Shown here: positions 1 to 9,857 of the stretch, piece after piece
Layout: each line of letters opens with the position of its first letter
Position numbering within the stretch: position 1 is the stretch's first letter
Origin: Anabaena sp. WA102
GTDB lineage: Bacteria; Cyanobacteriota; Cyanobacteriia; Cyanobacteriales; Nostocaceae
Direction: 5' to 3'
Length of the DNA: 64,000 bases
Assembly: GCF_001277295.1 (NCBI RefSeq)
Contig: NZ_CP011456.1
Coordinates: 3,112,001-3,176,000 of the forward strand
Translations under genes and position numbers: made by a program
Notes under the pieces: generated by a model
The model's input: only the letters and a program-made list of their open reading frames with translations
What the model was told of the DNA's origin: nothing
Databases searched by the model: none

Positions 1-1512
1 ATCTACATTCTTCCCATATTGAGGTGTATAGAAGTAAATTAGCAGAGATTCTTTATCATTAAATCCTTTACCTTTAACAAAGTTAATCGGATGATTATGC
101 AAAACTTTATTAATTGTTTCTTGTTTGTAAAATACTCTAAAATCTGGGTTGAAATCACCTAACAAACCTAAATTACCTGCTGTAGCTACAGATAACCAAC
201 AACTAATTAATAAGCTACCTAGCCAATAATGAGAAGTTAAAAACTTACGGTGATAATAAAACTTACCTATCCAGATTAACGGCACAATTAAGCTACCAAA
301 ACCAGAACATATCATCAGAATTGCATATTTGTGAATATTTACCTCACCCCAAACTAAAATACTTATTCCGGCTAAAACTAAAATTATGCCTAATATTCCC
401 CAAGCACAACTGATATTTCTTGGTAAATAAATCATCTCATGAGATGAATATTGATCATCAAATCCTTTTTGGTAAATTTTTCCTAACCAATCTAAACCCA
501 CCGCAGATAAAAAAGCAATAAATGGATAAATGCAAAGACTATAATGAGATAAACGAGTGGAAAATATACTCAATTCAGTAAATAAGATAACGGGAAACCC
601 GATTAATATTAATGGATATTTAGAAATTGAATACCGAATTACTAATGTTATTCCTAATAAACTAAAAAAGAACCAAGGAAAAGATTTTAAAGCTAGATTC
701 CATACATAAAATAAAATGCCATTTCTATGTTGTTCATGACTACCTAGTTCTATAACAAATCCCAATAAAGCTGCAATACTATCGCTACCATAACGTAACC
801 AGCTAAAATAAAGCCAAATTAAGGTAGGAATTAAACCGACCAAAAACCCTAAATACAACATGGGGTTAGTTAAATGACGATGACGACGATGATCTATGAT
901 TAAATAAGGTAATAATGCCATCATTGGCAGAAAAATCATTAAACTTCTTATCAAAAAACCTAAGCCAAAACTCACCCCGGTGATAAAACCATATAAATAT
1001 CGTTCTTGAGGATTTATATCAGATTTTAATAAAAAGAAAATTCCTATAAATACTAATAATATAGTTGGTAAATCTGGTGTTGATAACCGACAATATTGTA
1101 TCCACAAAAATTCTACGCTGAGAATAATAATTCCCCAAAATGCTAATTTTTGAGATAAAAGAATTTCTCCCACTTTATAAATAACAAATATGCTCAAAAT
1201 TCCCGCAATCATTGTCGGTATTCTCGCGGTTGTATCACTAACGCCAAATATTTGATAAAAAATAGCAATTAACCAATAAAAACCAGGGGTCTTATGATGA
1301 GGATGACCCCAAGGTGATACCCAATCACCTGTTTCCAACATTTGTCTGGCTCTCAAAGCATAAAGTGTTTCATCATGAGCCATGAGACTGGTTTCCCCAG
1401 AAGTAAATAACAATAAAGGAAGTAGCCAAATTAATAACTTGCAATATGGGAATTGCCAAAATAGCCGAATTAATTGGATAATATTGATGATTCGTGGTGA
1501 TTTAAAAAACAT
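1..1512 (-). CDS. GT39-family membrane glycosyltransferase, 3' end outside window
   Basis: The gene starts at the ATG complementary to 1510-1512 and stays open for 504 codons to the left edge, so its C-terminus is missing. The protein is a very hydrophobic multi-spanning membrane protein. After a first membrane segment it has AHDETLYALRAR at residues 45-56, the acidic first extracytoplasmic loop expected of GT-C glycosyltransferases of the ArnT/PMT group (GT39). Family members move a sugar from a lipid-linked donor onto lipid or protein outside the membrane; donor and acceptor here are unknown. It is transcribed away from the methyltransferase gene at 1624, with about 110 bases of shared upstream region. 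The family call is firm; the specific role is not. Confidence 0.85.
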   Translation of the reverse strand, partial: MFFKSPRIINIIQLIRLFWQFPYCKLLIWLLPLLLFTSGETSLMAHDETLYALRARQMLETGDWVSPWGHPHHKTPGFYWLIAIFYQIFGVSDTTARIPTMIAGILSIFVIYKVGEILLSQKLAFWGIIILSVEFLWIQYCRLSTPDLPTILLVFIGIFFLLKSDINPQERYLYGFITGVSFGLGFLIRSLMIFLPMMALLPYLIIDHRRHRHLTNPMLYLGFLVGLIPTLIWLYFSWLRYGSDSIAALLGFVIELGSHEQHRNGILFYVWNLALKSFPWFFFSLLGITLVIRYSISKYPLILIGFPVILFTELSIFSTRLSHYSLCIYPFIAFLSAVGLDWLGKIYQKGFDDQYSSHEMIYLPRNISCAWGILGIILVLAGISILVWGEVNIHKYAILMICSGFGSLIVPLIWIGKFYYHRKFLTSHYWLGSLLISCWLSVATAGNLGLLGDFNPDFRVFYKQETINKVLHNHPINFVKGKGFNDKESLLIYFYTPQYGKNVD

Positions 1513-1623
1513 TTATGAATTGTAAAATATAGTATTTTTCATGTAAAATAAGTGAAGTTATCAAAACTAACTTACCAATTAGAATACTAGCCAAAATTTT
1601 TAGATCAGGTAAAAAAGACATTT

Positions 1624-2271
1624 ATGCTACTGCAACCAAATCAACGGATTAAGTTAGATGAATCGGATGATCAGTTATTCTATAATTACCCTCGCTTTGT
1701 CACTCATGTAGATAATGGTTTTATTCAACAATTAACTGATTTATATTATCAGCGACTTCGAGCAAATATGCGTGTTCTTGATTTAATGAGTAGCTGGGTA
1801 TCGCATCTACCTACAGAGATAGATTTTGCTCATGTACAAGGACATGGACTAAATGCTGAAGAACTAGCCCGAAATACTCAATTAAATCATTATTTTGTCC
1901 AAAATCTCAATACAAATCTCCAGTTACCTTTTCCAGATCAAGACTTTGATGCTGTTATTAACTGTGTTTCTGTGCAATATATCCAATACCCAGAGGCTAT
2001 ATTTTCGGAAATACACCGCATTCTTAAACCCGGTGGGATCGCAATTATTAGTTTTTCTAACCGGATGTTTTTTCAAAAGGCAATTCAAGCCTGGCGAGAT
2101 GGTTCGGAAGCTTTTAGAGTAGAATTGGTCAAGGGCTATTTTACCTCAGTTCCTGGATTCACGACCCCGGAAGTGATTTGTTCGACCTCAACAGCACCAA
2201 TTTTCTTGCAGTGGTTGGGAGTAGCAGGTGGAGATCCTTTTTATGCAGTGATAGCTCAACGTCTCGCGTAG
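1624..2271 (+). CDS. SAM-dependent class I methyltransferase (type 11-like)
   Basis: A 215-residue protein. VLDLMSSWVSHLP at residues 51-63 stands at the position of SAM-binding motif I, although the usual glycine-rich loop is replaced by serines. LPFPDQDFDAVIN at 101-113 is the typical strand 4 region, and RILKPGG at 132-138 is the classical post-motif. A cysteine/threonine-rich stretch and GVAGGDPFYAVIAQR close the C-terminus. Proteins of this layout occur in many cyanobacteria as uncharacterised methyltransferases; the substrate cannot be read from the sequence. It stands alone, divergent from the GT39 gene. Confidence 0.8.
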   Translation: MLLQPNQRIKLDESDDQLFYNYPRFVTHVDNGFIQQLTDLYYQRLRANMRVLDLMSSWVSHLPTEIDFAHVQGHGLNAEELARNTQLNHYFVQNLNTNLQLPFPDQDFDAVINCVSVQYIQYPEAIFSEIHRILKPGGIAIISFSNRMFFQKAIQAWRDGSEAFRVELVKGYFTSVPGFTTPEVICSTSTAPIFLQWLGVAGGDPFYAVIAQRLA

Positions 2272-2410
2272 TCTTGTACTACAAAAATATCCAAATATTT
2301 TGTGATGATCACTACCTCCAATCATTATTTAAAAGTAAATTTTCTAGTTTGTAAGTGACAAAATAGTTGATAATTGCCTCACAAGCTCAAGTATCAAGGA
2401 GAAGCCAAAA

Positions 2411-2920
2411 ATGGTGATAAATCGTGGGCGGAGAGTTTTAGCTGCTGTACTGCTATCAATTGTACTACTGACTACAGCTTGCGCGACAAAAGCACCCAGT
2501 CGTTTTGATCAAGTACAACAGGAAAGTACGAAGCAAAGAAGTGGACAGGCAGTAGTTAAAAATGCAACTCAGGGTAGTAAATTAAATGAATTCTTCCCCA
2601 GTGGCGGAGATGGCTATGATCGAGTCTACACCCAAGAGAAAAAGGGCTTTTCTGAGGCAAACTTGAAAAAGGGTGGTAAGGTAGTTGCCCAACTCGCTAT
2701 TTCTGATACTAGTAGCATACCAGGGGCAGCGGCTAAATTTGCTAATAGCACCGAAAAAATAGGTGGTTATCCCGCAGTAAAAGTTGGTAATACTCAAACT
2801 TCTGTGCTAGTGAATAAGTACCAAGTGAAGGTGATTTCTAAAAGTCCATCATTTACTGCGAGCGATCGCGCAGCTTGGATAGGAAAATTTAATCTTGATG
2901 GTTTAGCAACGTTGAAATAG
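2411..2920 (+). CDS. Predicted lipoprotein, cyanobacterial conserved hypothetical
   Basis: A 169-residue protein with a lipoprotein signal peptide: positive start (NRGRR), hydrophobic core, then LLTTAC with Cys24 as the likely lipidated residue (the -3 residue is Thr, slightly off consensus). The mature part is polar, rich in Lys, Ser and Gly, and has no recognised enzymatic motif. An AAGGAGAA ribosome-binding site sits just upstream of the ATG. The next gene starts only 60 bases downstream in the same direction, so the two may be co-transcribed. A role at the membrane is likely, but no function can be assigned. Confidence 0.75.
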   Translation: MVINRGRRVLAAVLLSIVLLTTACATKAPSRFDQVQQESTKQRSGQAVVKNATQGSKLNEFFPSGGDGYDRVYTQEKKGFSEANLKKGGKVVAQLAISDTSSIPGAAAKFANSTEKIGGYPAVKVGNTQTSVLVNKYQVKVISKSPSFTASDRAAWIGKFNLDGLATLK

Positions 2921-2980
2921 TTTAATCGCTTCCCTAACTAACAACCGACGTTAATACAAAACATACATAAGGAGAATTTT

Positions 2981-3868
2981 GTGAGTAAACCAATTCAGCA
3001 GCTAGTTGACGAACTACCAACCAGTAATTTGACTGTTTCCATGTTGAACGCTTTAGATTTTGTTGCTCCTGGAGAATGGGAAAATACAGTTGGTTTTGTG
3101 AATACCATTAAAACTGTTACCGGGGAGACTGACGAAGACTTAATTCAACAAATTGGCGAAAGAGCAATTTATTTATTTAACGATAAATCCCAAGGATATC
3201 AAACCGCCCTCTGGCTTTATCAAACCGTTGACGGTGCAGATAAGGCTTTGGGTGCAGCAGCTTTGGCTAATAAAATTGGGGAAAACATTCCCATGCTCGG
3301 TTTTTTAAACTCCCTGACTCCCAAACCAGACAAAGCTCAAACCATTGACTTAACCCTGAAATTAGTAGCTGAAGTCGTCGCCTTTTGTCAAATTAATGGC
3401 ATTCCTGGAGATAGTATCGGCGATTTTGTCGGCTCTTTAGGTGAGTATGGTGGTGAGTCACTTATCCGCATGGTGGCATTAGTTTGTGTTGATGGTTTAA
3501 TACCCCTTGGACCAGATTTTATTAACAAAGCCTTATCTGGGATTAGTCGAATGAGTCCCCAGGATTTAAACCAAAACCAGACTTTCCAAAGCATCAAAAA
3601 TACTATTCCTGGCAATAGCGATTCTGGTAAACTCGACTTTATCGGTAACAGTTTTCAATCAGTTAGCGGTTGGATGAGTGGACTTGTGAACAGCCATAAT
3701 CTAACTCCACAAAAAGTAATTAGTAATTTGCAATCTTTCACACAAATTGCTGATGACAAGCTAGATTATCTAGCAGCATTTATAGATGTGTCTACAAATT
3801 ACTATGAACACACAGGAACTCAGACTTTAGCACGACGTTTAATTGAACGAGCCGTAGCTGAAATTTAG
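2981..3868 (+). CDS. Conserved hypothetical protein, 295 aa
   Basis: The start is GTG at 2981, supported by an AAGGAG site at 2969-2974. The 295-residue protein has no signal peptide and no clear membrane span; it is helix-rich with repeated leucine/alanine patterns (for example around residues 85-130). I do not recognise the family. It lies 60 bases behind the lipoprotein gene and ends at a strong GC-rich hairpin, so the two genes probably form one transcription unit. Confidence 0.7.
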   Translation: MSKPIQQLVDELPTSNLTVSMLNALDFVAPGEWENTVGFVNTIKTVTGETDEDLIQQIGERAIYLFNDKSQGYQTALWLYQTVDGADKALGAAALANKIGENIPMLGFLNSLTPKPDKAQTIDLTLKLVAEVVAFCQINGIPGDSIGDFVGSLGEYGGESLIRMVALVCVDGLIPLGPDFINKALSGISRMSPQDLNQNQTFQSIKNTIPGNSDSGKLDFIGNSFQSVSGWMSGLVNSHNLTPQKVISNLQSFTQIADDKLDYLAAFIDVSTNYYEHTGTQTLARRLIERAVAEI

Positions 3869-3871
3869 TCT

Positions 3872-3896
3872 GTAGGGGCGCAGGGTCTGCGCCCTC
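3872..3896. terminator. GC-rich hairpin, dispersed repeat and likely terminator
   Basis: AGGGCGCAG and its complement CTGCGCCCT form a tight stem right behind the stop codon of the 295-aa gene, followed by a T-rich stretch. Closely similar hairpins occur at 52145-52170 and 59945-59970, so this is a dispersed palindrome that may also end transcription here. Confidence 0.55.
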
Positions 3897-3949
3897 TATT
3901 TTATTGAATTCTAGCGATAACCACTATATTTTGAAGTACAAGAAGAAAT

Positions 3950-4000
3950 AATTAACCGCAGATGGAAGAAGATGGACGCAGATAAACGCAGATAAATTTG
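3950..4000. repeat. Short dispersed repeat built from CGCAGATAAA units
   Basis: The stretch contains CGCAGAT(A/G)AA-type units in tandem (GATGGACGCAGATAAACGCAG). Related stretches lie at 35662-35695 and 62970-63007, always in gaps between genes. Nothing coding is seen in the rest of the gap from 3900 to 4125. Confidence 0.5.
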
Positions 4001-4125
4001 GACTTCATCCTTTTAAATCTGAGTCTTTATGAGTATAAGTATGACAGCTTGTCTTTTGACACAATTTCTATTTATAGGGAAAATGGAAATTAGTGATTGT
4101 TATTACCGGGTGTGAGTCCAAAAAT

Positions 4126-6234
4126 ATGACTAAGAATTGTTTCCTACCAGTTTATTTACTAAGTTTACTGGTAGCATTTCCTGCTGTAGCTGCTGATAAT
4201 GAAAATAATCAAAATGCAGTCAATTTAGATATTCCTAATTTAAGTGAAATTGAATTAACCGCCACAAATGCTCAATTATTAACCCAACAACCAACAGTAA
4301 CCGAAGTTAAGCCAGAACCCGCCCCAGAAACAGATTTAACTCCTACAGACGATGCAGATATTTCCATAGAAACCATTGGGGAAAAAGATGTTCTCCCTGA
4401 ATCTACTCCCACTTATGTAATTGAAAAAGAGGAAATTCAAAAACAGGGTGCAACTAGTGTTGCTGATGTTTTAAAAAGAATGCCCGGTTTTGCTATTAAT
4501 GATGTGGGACATGGCGCAGATATTCACACAGGTACATACTATCGAGGAGCTTCAATTAATCAATCTATATTTTTGATTAATGGTAGACCAATTAATAGTA
4601 ATATCAATACATATCATGGTGCAACTGATTTAAATAGTATTCCGATAGAGGCTATTGAACGAGTCGAATTATATAGCGGTACGGCTGCTTCTTTATATGG
4701 TTCTTCAGCCTTTGGCGGAGTTGTCAATATCATTACCAAAGAAGGTTATGGCAAGCCAAAATTAAATGCTAGTGCCGAATTTGGTTCATTAAACTTAAAT
4801 AATCAACAGGTAACTTATAGTGGATCAACGAGTAAAGTAAAATACAATTTTAGCTTTGAAAGGTTCTTTATAGATAATCGTTACCGCGTTCCTGTTGGTG
4901 CTGCAAATCGTGATGCTCAAGGATATTTTTCTAATGCAGACACAGCTACCAGCACTTATTTTGGTAGTGTCGGAATAGATTTAGATCCTAAAAACTCTTT
5001 GAATTTGGATGTTACTGCACTCAGTAGCCGTCGGGGGTTAACTTATTTTGGTTCTCGATATTCTGGCTTACAACTACAAAAAGACAGATTAGATCATGAT
5101 GGTTTGAATCTTGGGTTATCTTGGAAAACTCGACTTGGTAAGGGAGATAATTCCAATTTAACAACTACATTTGGTTACAACCGAGATTATTTTAGCACCT
5201 ATGGACCAACCGTTAATAATAGCGGTAGAGAATATTATAGAACTGGAATTTTAGATACACAACAATTAAAAGCTAGGATAGATCATGAATGGAAAATTAC
5301 CCCGAATAATCAATTACGTTGGGGATTAGATTTAAAAAATACTGATTTAATTGGCGATGTTTTGAGTACAGATCCAGAAAGAATTGCTAAAAATGAAAGG
5401 GAAGATAGAAGTACATTTAATACAGCTTTATTTGCTGTCAATATTTGGCAACTTAGCGATGCTTTGCAAGCAGATTTAGGGGTAAGACAAAACTTTGATA
5501 GTCAATTTGGGAGTTATTTTAATCCTAGTGTTGGGTTACGTTATGCAGTTAATCCAGCTATTGCAGTGCGTGGAAGTTGGGCAGGGGCGCAGCGCAATCC
5601 AGGGTTAGATCAATTATATGTTTTTGATACGGTTCATAATTGGAATCCTAACCCCGATTTAAAACCAGAAACAGGTTCTACTTGGACTGCGGGAGTAGAT
5701 GTAATTTTGTCAAAAAATCTCTTAGGACAATTTACTTATTTTGGCAGTAGTTTAGATAATCGTTTGGGAGTTATTAATAATCAATGGCAAAATATTGGTT
5801 TAGTAGATACCAATGGTTTAGAAGCAGCATTGCAATTAAAAATTGCCAGTGCATGGTCAACTTTTATCAACTATACTTATACAGATGCTCAAATCAAAAC
5901 AGGCACAGAAAAGGGGTTACAATTAGGCTTAATTCCCTATTCTTCACTACAAACCGGAATTGGTTATCAAAAGGATGGATGGCAAGGTAATTTATATGCT
6001 ACTTATAATAGCGGTACTCGTCGTTCTGTTTTTAATAATTCTGGAGCAGGAGAAAAAAGTACAGATTTTGCCCCGTCTTTCTTTAATTTAGATTTGAGTG
6101 GACGGATTCCTGTAAATAAAAACTTGGGATTAACTTTTTACTTAGAAAATCTTCTCGGTGAACAATATGAACGAGTGAATCGGATATATAGTCCTGGTTT
6201 TACTTTCCGTGTGGGTCTAACTTCTAGTTTGTAG
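4126..6234 (+). CDS. TonB-dependent outer-membrane receptor
   Basis: An outer-membrane beta-barrel transporter taking up a scarce ligand (usually an iron chelate or vitamin) with TonB-ExbBD energy. I chose the ATG at 4126 because it gives a clean signal peptide (MTKNCFLPVYLLSLLVAFPA then AVAADN); an in-frame GTG at 4093 adds 11 polar residues. After a spacer comes the plug domain (QKQGATSVADVLKRMPGF, then YSGTAASLYGSSAFGGVVNI), followed by a barrel of alternating aromatic strands. The last residues end in Phe-Arg-Val-Gly-Leu-Thr-Ser-Ser-Leu rather than a terminal aromatic. About 702 residues, the usual family size. No siderophore genes are adjacent, so the ligand is unknown. Confidence 0.9.
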   Translation: MTKNCFLPVYLLSLLVAFPAVAADNENNQNAVNLDIPNLSEIELTATNAQLLTQQPTVTEVKPEPAPETDLTPTDDADISIETIGEKDVLPESTPTYVIEKEEIQKQGATSVADVLKRMPGFAINDVGHGADIHTGTYYRGASINQSIFLINGRPINSNINTYHGATDLNSIPIEAIERVELYSGTAASLYGSSAFGGVVNIITKEGYGKPKLNASAEFGSLNLNNQQVTYSGSTSKVKYNFSFERFFIDNRYRVPVGAANRDAQGYFSNADTATSTYFGSVGIDLDPKNSLNLDVTALSSRRGLTYFGSRYSGLQLQKDRLDHDGLNLGLSWKTRLGKGDNSNLTTTFGYNRDYFSTYGPTVNNSGREYYRTGILDTQQLKARIDHEWKITPNNQLRWGLDLKNTDLIGDVLSTDPERIAKNEREDRSTFNTALFAVNIWQLSDALQADLGVRQNFDSQFGSYFNPSVGLRYAVNPAIAVRGSWAGAQRNPGLDQLYVFDTVHNWNPNPDLKPETGSTWTAGVDVILSKNLLGQFTYFGSSLDNRLGVINNQWQNIGLVDTNGLEAALQLKIASAWSTFINYTYTDAQIKTGTEKGLQLGLIPYSSLQTGIGYQKDGWQGNLYATYNSGTRRSVFNNSGAGEKSTDFAPSFFNLDLSGRIPVNKNLGLTFYLENLLGEQYERVNRIYSPGFTFRVGLTSSL

Positions 6235-6293
6235 GCAACTTTCCCTCAATTTAGGTACAATCTATAAGCTGACATAACCTTGACTTAACCAAA

Positions 6294-8783
6294 ATGACAA
6301 GCATCTCCACCCCTACCCTCAAAATCCCCGAACTCCTAGCACCTGCGGGTAACTGGGAATGCGCTCAAGCCGCAGTAGAAAATGGTGCGGATGCGATTTA
6401 TTTTGGTTTAGAAAAGTTTAACGCGAGAATGCGGGCTGAGAATTTCACGGAAGCAGATTTACCCGAATTAATGGAATTTTTGCACCTGCGGGGAGTCAAA
6501 GGTTATATCACTCTGAATACCTTGATTTTTCCCCAGGAACTAACGGAAGCACAGCAATACCTCAAAACTATCATTTCTGCTGGTGTTGATGCTGTCATCG
6601 TGCAGGATGTGGGTATTTGTCGGTTGATTCGTCATCTTTCCCCTGACTTTCCGATTCATGCTTCGACCCAAATGACTATTACCAGTGCTGCGGGGGTAGA
6701 ATTTGCTAAATCTTTGGGTTGTCAATTGGTAGTTTTGGCAAGAGAATGTTCGATTTCTGAAATTAATAAAATTCAACAACAAATATCTCAAAAAAATACT
6801 TCCTTACCTTTAGAGGTTTTTGTTCACGGTGCTTTGTGTGTCGCATATTCTGGACAATGTTTAACCAGTGAATCACTAGGAGGACGTTCTGCAAATCGGG
6901 GAGAATGCGCTCAAGCTTGTAGAATGCCTTATGATTTAATTGCAGATGGGGAAGTTGTGAATTTAGGCGATCGCAAATATTTATTAAGTCCTCAAGATTT
7001 AGCAGGTTTAGACGTTTTACCAGAGTTAGTAAAATCTGGAGTGACTTCTTTGAAAATTGAAGGACGGTTGAAAGCACCGGAATATGTTGCTAATGTAACT
7101 CGCGTTTATCGTCAAGCTTTAAATCAACTATTAGAAACAAATGTAGAGACGTTTTCTAGTCGAAAGAAAGACCAATATAAGTTAGAAATGGCATTTTCTC
7201 GCGGACTATATACAGGTTGGTTTGAGGGAATTAATAATCAAGAATTAGTGCATGGGAGATTTGGCAAAAAACGCGGTGTTTATTTGGGAGAAGTTACCCG
7301 AATTAGAAATGCCGAAATAACAATAAAGCTAGAAGCACCTGTCAAACCGGGAGATGGGATTGTTTTTGATTGCGGACACCCAGAAAGGAAGGAAGAAGGG
7401 GGACGAATATATGCAGTTATTCCTAATGGTCAGGATGTCATCTTAACTTTTGGCAGAAATGATTTAAATTTCCATAATATCCATATAGGTGATAAAGTTT
7501 GGAAGACAAATGATCCAGAATTGGATAAACAAATCCGTCAAAGTTATACTGGGGAACATCCCCAATTTACCAGACCGATTAATATCGAAGTACATGGAGA
7601 GATTGGCGAAAAACTAATAGCTATATCCCGTGATCAATCTTGGAATATAGTGCAAGTAGAATCAGAAATATTAATAGCTGAGGCACATACAAAACCCCTC
7701 TCTACAGAAAGATTAAAAGAACAATTTGGCAGGTTAGGAAATACACCTTTCCATTTAGATACTTTTATAAATAATCTCAACGGTAATATTATGTTACCTG
7801 TGAGTGAGTTAAACCGAATGCGTCGGGAAATAGTTAGCAAATTAGAGGAATTAAGAAGTAGACCCAAACTTTGGGAATTAAATCATCACGGAAAATGGCA
7901 AGATTTAATTAGTTCTAAATCTACACCAATTCCTGCTTCCCCTTCCCTGATTGTTTTGGTGAGAAACATCGAACAATTAAAAGCAGTATTAACAACAGAT
8001 ATCAAAACTATATATTGTGAATTTGAAGATCCTCGCAATTATAAAGAAGCAGTAAAAATAGTCCGAGAATCAAAACAGGAAGAAATTAGTATTTTTGTCG
8101 CACCACCCCGGATAACCAAACCTGGAGAAACCTGGATTTTAAAACAAGTTCTTGCTTCCCAAGCTGATGGTTATTTAATTAGAAATTATGACCAATTAGA
8201 ATATTTTGCGAATGAAAGATGTGTTGGTGACTTTTCCTTAAATATTGCTAACCCTTTAACCGCAGATTACTTTAAAAACGGCTTTAATTTAGAACGATTA
8301 ACAGCATCTTACGACTTAAATATTAATCAACTCGAAGATCTAATTACCAATTACCCAGCACAAAATTTTGAAGTCACAATTCATCAACATATCCCTATGT
8401 TTCACATGGAACATTGTGTATTCTGCGCTTTTCTGTCTGAAGGAACAGATTACACCAATTGTGGTAGACCTTGCGATACACAAGCGGTTACAATCAGAGA
8501 CAGAGTAGGTAGTGAACACATTCTTAAAGCAGACGCAGGATGTAGAAATACAGTATATAACGCAACGGCACAAACCGGAGCAGAATACGTACAACGGCTG
8601 ATTTCATTGGGTTTACAGCACTTACGGATTGAATTTGTCAGCGAAACACCGGAACAAGTGGAAAAAACCATACATAGCTATCAGAAATTACTCCAAGGAG
8701 AAATCATCGGTTCGCAACTGTGGAGAGAATTGAAGCTACAAAACCAATTAGGTGTGACTCGTGGTGCATTGGGGATAATGTAG
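6294..8783 (+). CDS. U32-family protein with DUF3656 region (RlhA-like)
   Basis: An 829-residue U32-family protein. The N-terminal half has the family start PELLAPAGNWECAQAAVENG and the U32 cysteine signature VAYSGQCLTSESLGGRSANR followed by GECAQACR. The C-terminal half carries more cysteines (MEHCVFCAFL, NCGRPCD, AGCRN). This length and layout match the long U32 branch that includes E. coli RlhA, which hydroxylates 23S rRNA at C2501. By family knowledge it is more likely an RNA-modification enzyme using an Fe-S cluster than a protease; activity here is inferred. The gene stands alone between the receptor gene and a GTPase pseudogene. Confidence 0.85.
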   Translation: MTSISTPTLKIPELLAPAGNWECAQAAVENGADAIYFGLEKFNARMRAENFTEADLPELMEFLHLRGVKGYITLNTLIFPQELTEAQQYLKTIISAGVDAVIVQDVGICRLIRHLSPDFPIHASTQMTITSAAGVEFAKSLGCQLVVLARECSISEINKIQQQISQKNTSLPLEVFVHGALCVAYSGQCLTSESLGGRSANRGECAQACRMPYDLIADGEVVNLGDRKYLLSPQDLAGLDVLPELVKSGVTSLKIEGRLKAPEYVANVTRVYRQALNQLLETNVETFSSRKKDQYKLEMAFSRGLYTGWFEGINNQELVHGRFGKKRGVYLGEVTRIRNAEITIKLEAPVKPGDGIVFDCGHPERKEEGGRIYAVIPNGQDVILTFGRNDLNFHNIHIGDKVWKTNDPELDKQIRQSYTGEHPQFTRPINIEVHGEIGEKLIAISRDQSWNIVQVESEILIAEAHTKPLSTERLKEQFGRLGNTPFHLDTFINNLNGNIMLPVSELNRMRREIVSKLEELRSRPKLWELNHHGKWQDLISSKSTPIPASPSLIVLVRNIEQLKAVLTTDIKTIYCEFEDPRNYKEAVKIVRESKQEEISIFVAPPRITKPGETWILKQVLASQADGYLIRNYDQLEYFANERCVGDFSLNIANPLTADYFKNGFNLERLTASYDLNINQLEDLITNYPAQNFEVTIHQHIPMFHMEHCVFCAFLSEGTDYTNCGRPCDTQAVTIRDRVGSEHILKADAGCRNTVYNATAQTGAEYVQRLISLGLQHLRIEFVSETPEQVEKTIHSYQKLLQGEIIGSQLWRELKLQNQLGVTRGALGIM

Positions 8784-8837
8784 CTAAATGGCAATAAGTA
8801 GTATTACAATACTTATGCACCTTGATTACTACTTTTT

Positions 8838-9771
8838 ATGTCCAGTTTAATGCCCCAGTGCCAGCAATTGCAAGCACAAGTTGAATCTATTCTCCAACTT
8901 CTACAGCAAGAAGCAGCTTTGCGTTCTCAAGATATTACATCTGTGCAAATTTCTTTGGATAAAGCAGTTTGTCCCAAGTTTGAAATTGTGTTTGCTGGTG
9001 CTTTTAGTGCGGGTAAATCCATGTTGATTAATGCCCTATTAGAGAGGGAATTATTATATAGTGCAGAAGGACACGCGACTGGTACAGAATGTAAAATTGA
9101 ATATGCACCTGTAGATTCAGAAAGAGTTGTTTTAACCTTTTTGAGTGAAGCAGAAATTCAAGAACAAGCGGTATTTTTATGTCAGCAATTGGGATTTAAT
9201 ACCGTAGAGAATATCCATAAACAAGATGTAGTTGATTTATTGCATCAAGGTTGTACAGCAATTATTCAACAAGAAGGAGGAGAGAGTAAATCAGAACTGC
9301 GATCGCTTTGTCAGAGAAAGTCCCAGATTTTATAACGAAGGCACATTTTCTATCTATCAATTTCGACAAGTATTAGAACAAACATCCCAAGGTTACGACG
9401 CAGAAAGTATAGTTGACGCTGAACCTGCAATTAGACAATTATTAAAGTTAGATTTTGAACCGAAAGTTTCTTACAGTATTCGTCAATCTTTCCGTCAAAC
9501 CATCAACCAAAGTATTAAAATTCAGTTGTTACCAATGGTGGAAAAACAAGCAGATGAGATATTACAACAATATACTTATGCGCGGGCTTATTTAGAGAAG
9601 AATTTGCAACAAGAATCTGAGGAAAAGATTGCTAATAATCAACGTTTGTTGAGTCAGGTTGAGGGGAAAATTGAGGAGTATAATACAGCAGTTGCGGGAA
9701 TTAATGGCTGTTTACAAGCGATGCAGTTGTATGAACATTTACTGCCGATAATTGGGGAGGAAGAGGTATAA
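8838..9771 (+). pseudogene. Dynamin-like GTPase gene with large internal deletion and frameshift
   Basis: Two overlapping frames hold the two ends of one bacterial dynamin-like GTPase. The first (8838-9335) has the G1 loop GAFSAGKSMLIN and the following TGTECKIEYA, then stops. The second is used from about 9300 to 9771 and encodes a helical, coiled-coil-like tail. Between them the G3 and G4 motifs and several hundred residues are missing; such proteins usually exceed 600 residues. The frame switch falls at or next to a HIP1 octamer GCGATCGC at 9299-9306, suggesting deletion between two HIP1 sites. It is very unlikely to bind and hydrolyse GTP normally. Confidence 0.8.
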
Positions 9772-9821
9772 TGTGTTGGGTGAATACGAGGTTTTTCTGT
9801 GTTCACCTAATAGGAGTTTTC

Positions 9822-9857
9822 TCACGCAAAGGCGCAAAGACGCAAAGGAAGAAAGAG
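9822..9857. repeat. Dispersed CGCAAAG repeat supplying a ribosome-binding site
   Basis: CACGCAAAGGCGCAAAGACG followed by CAAAGGAAGAAAG is a very common cyanobacterial intergenic repeat. Here it ends directly in the GGAAGAAAGAG that serves as ribosome-binding site for the KGK gene starting at 9858. A shortened copy does the same for the next KGK gene (10364-10383), and a further variant lies at 11404-11431. Confidence 0.6.

Noticed and set aside
9771..9857. N-terminal extension of KGK copy 1
   Set aside because: These 29 codons read through a dispersed repeat, while a good ribosome-binding site precedes the ATG at 9858.
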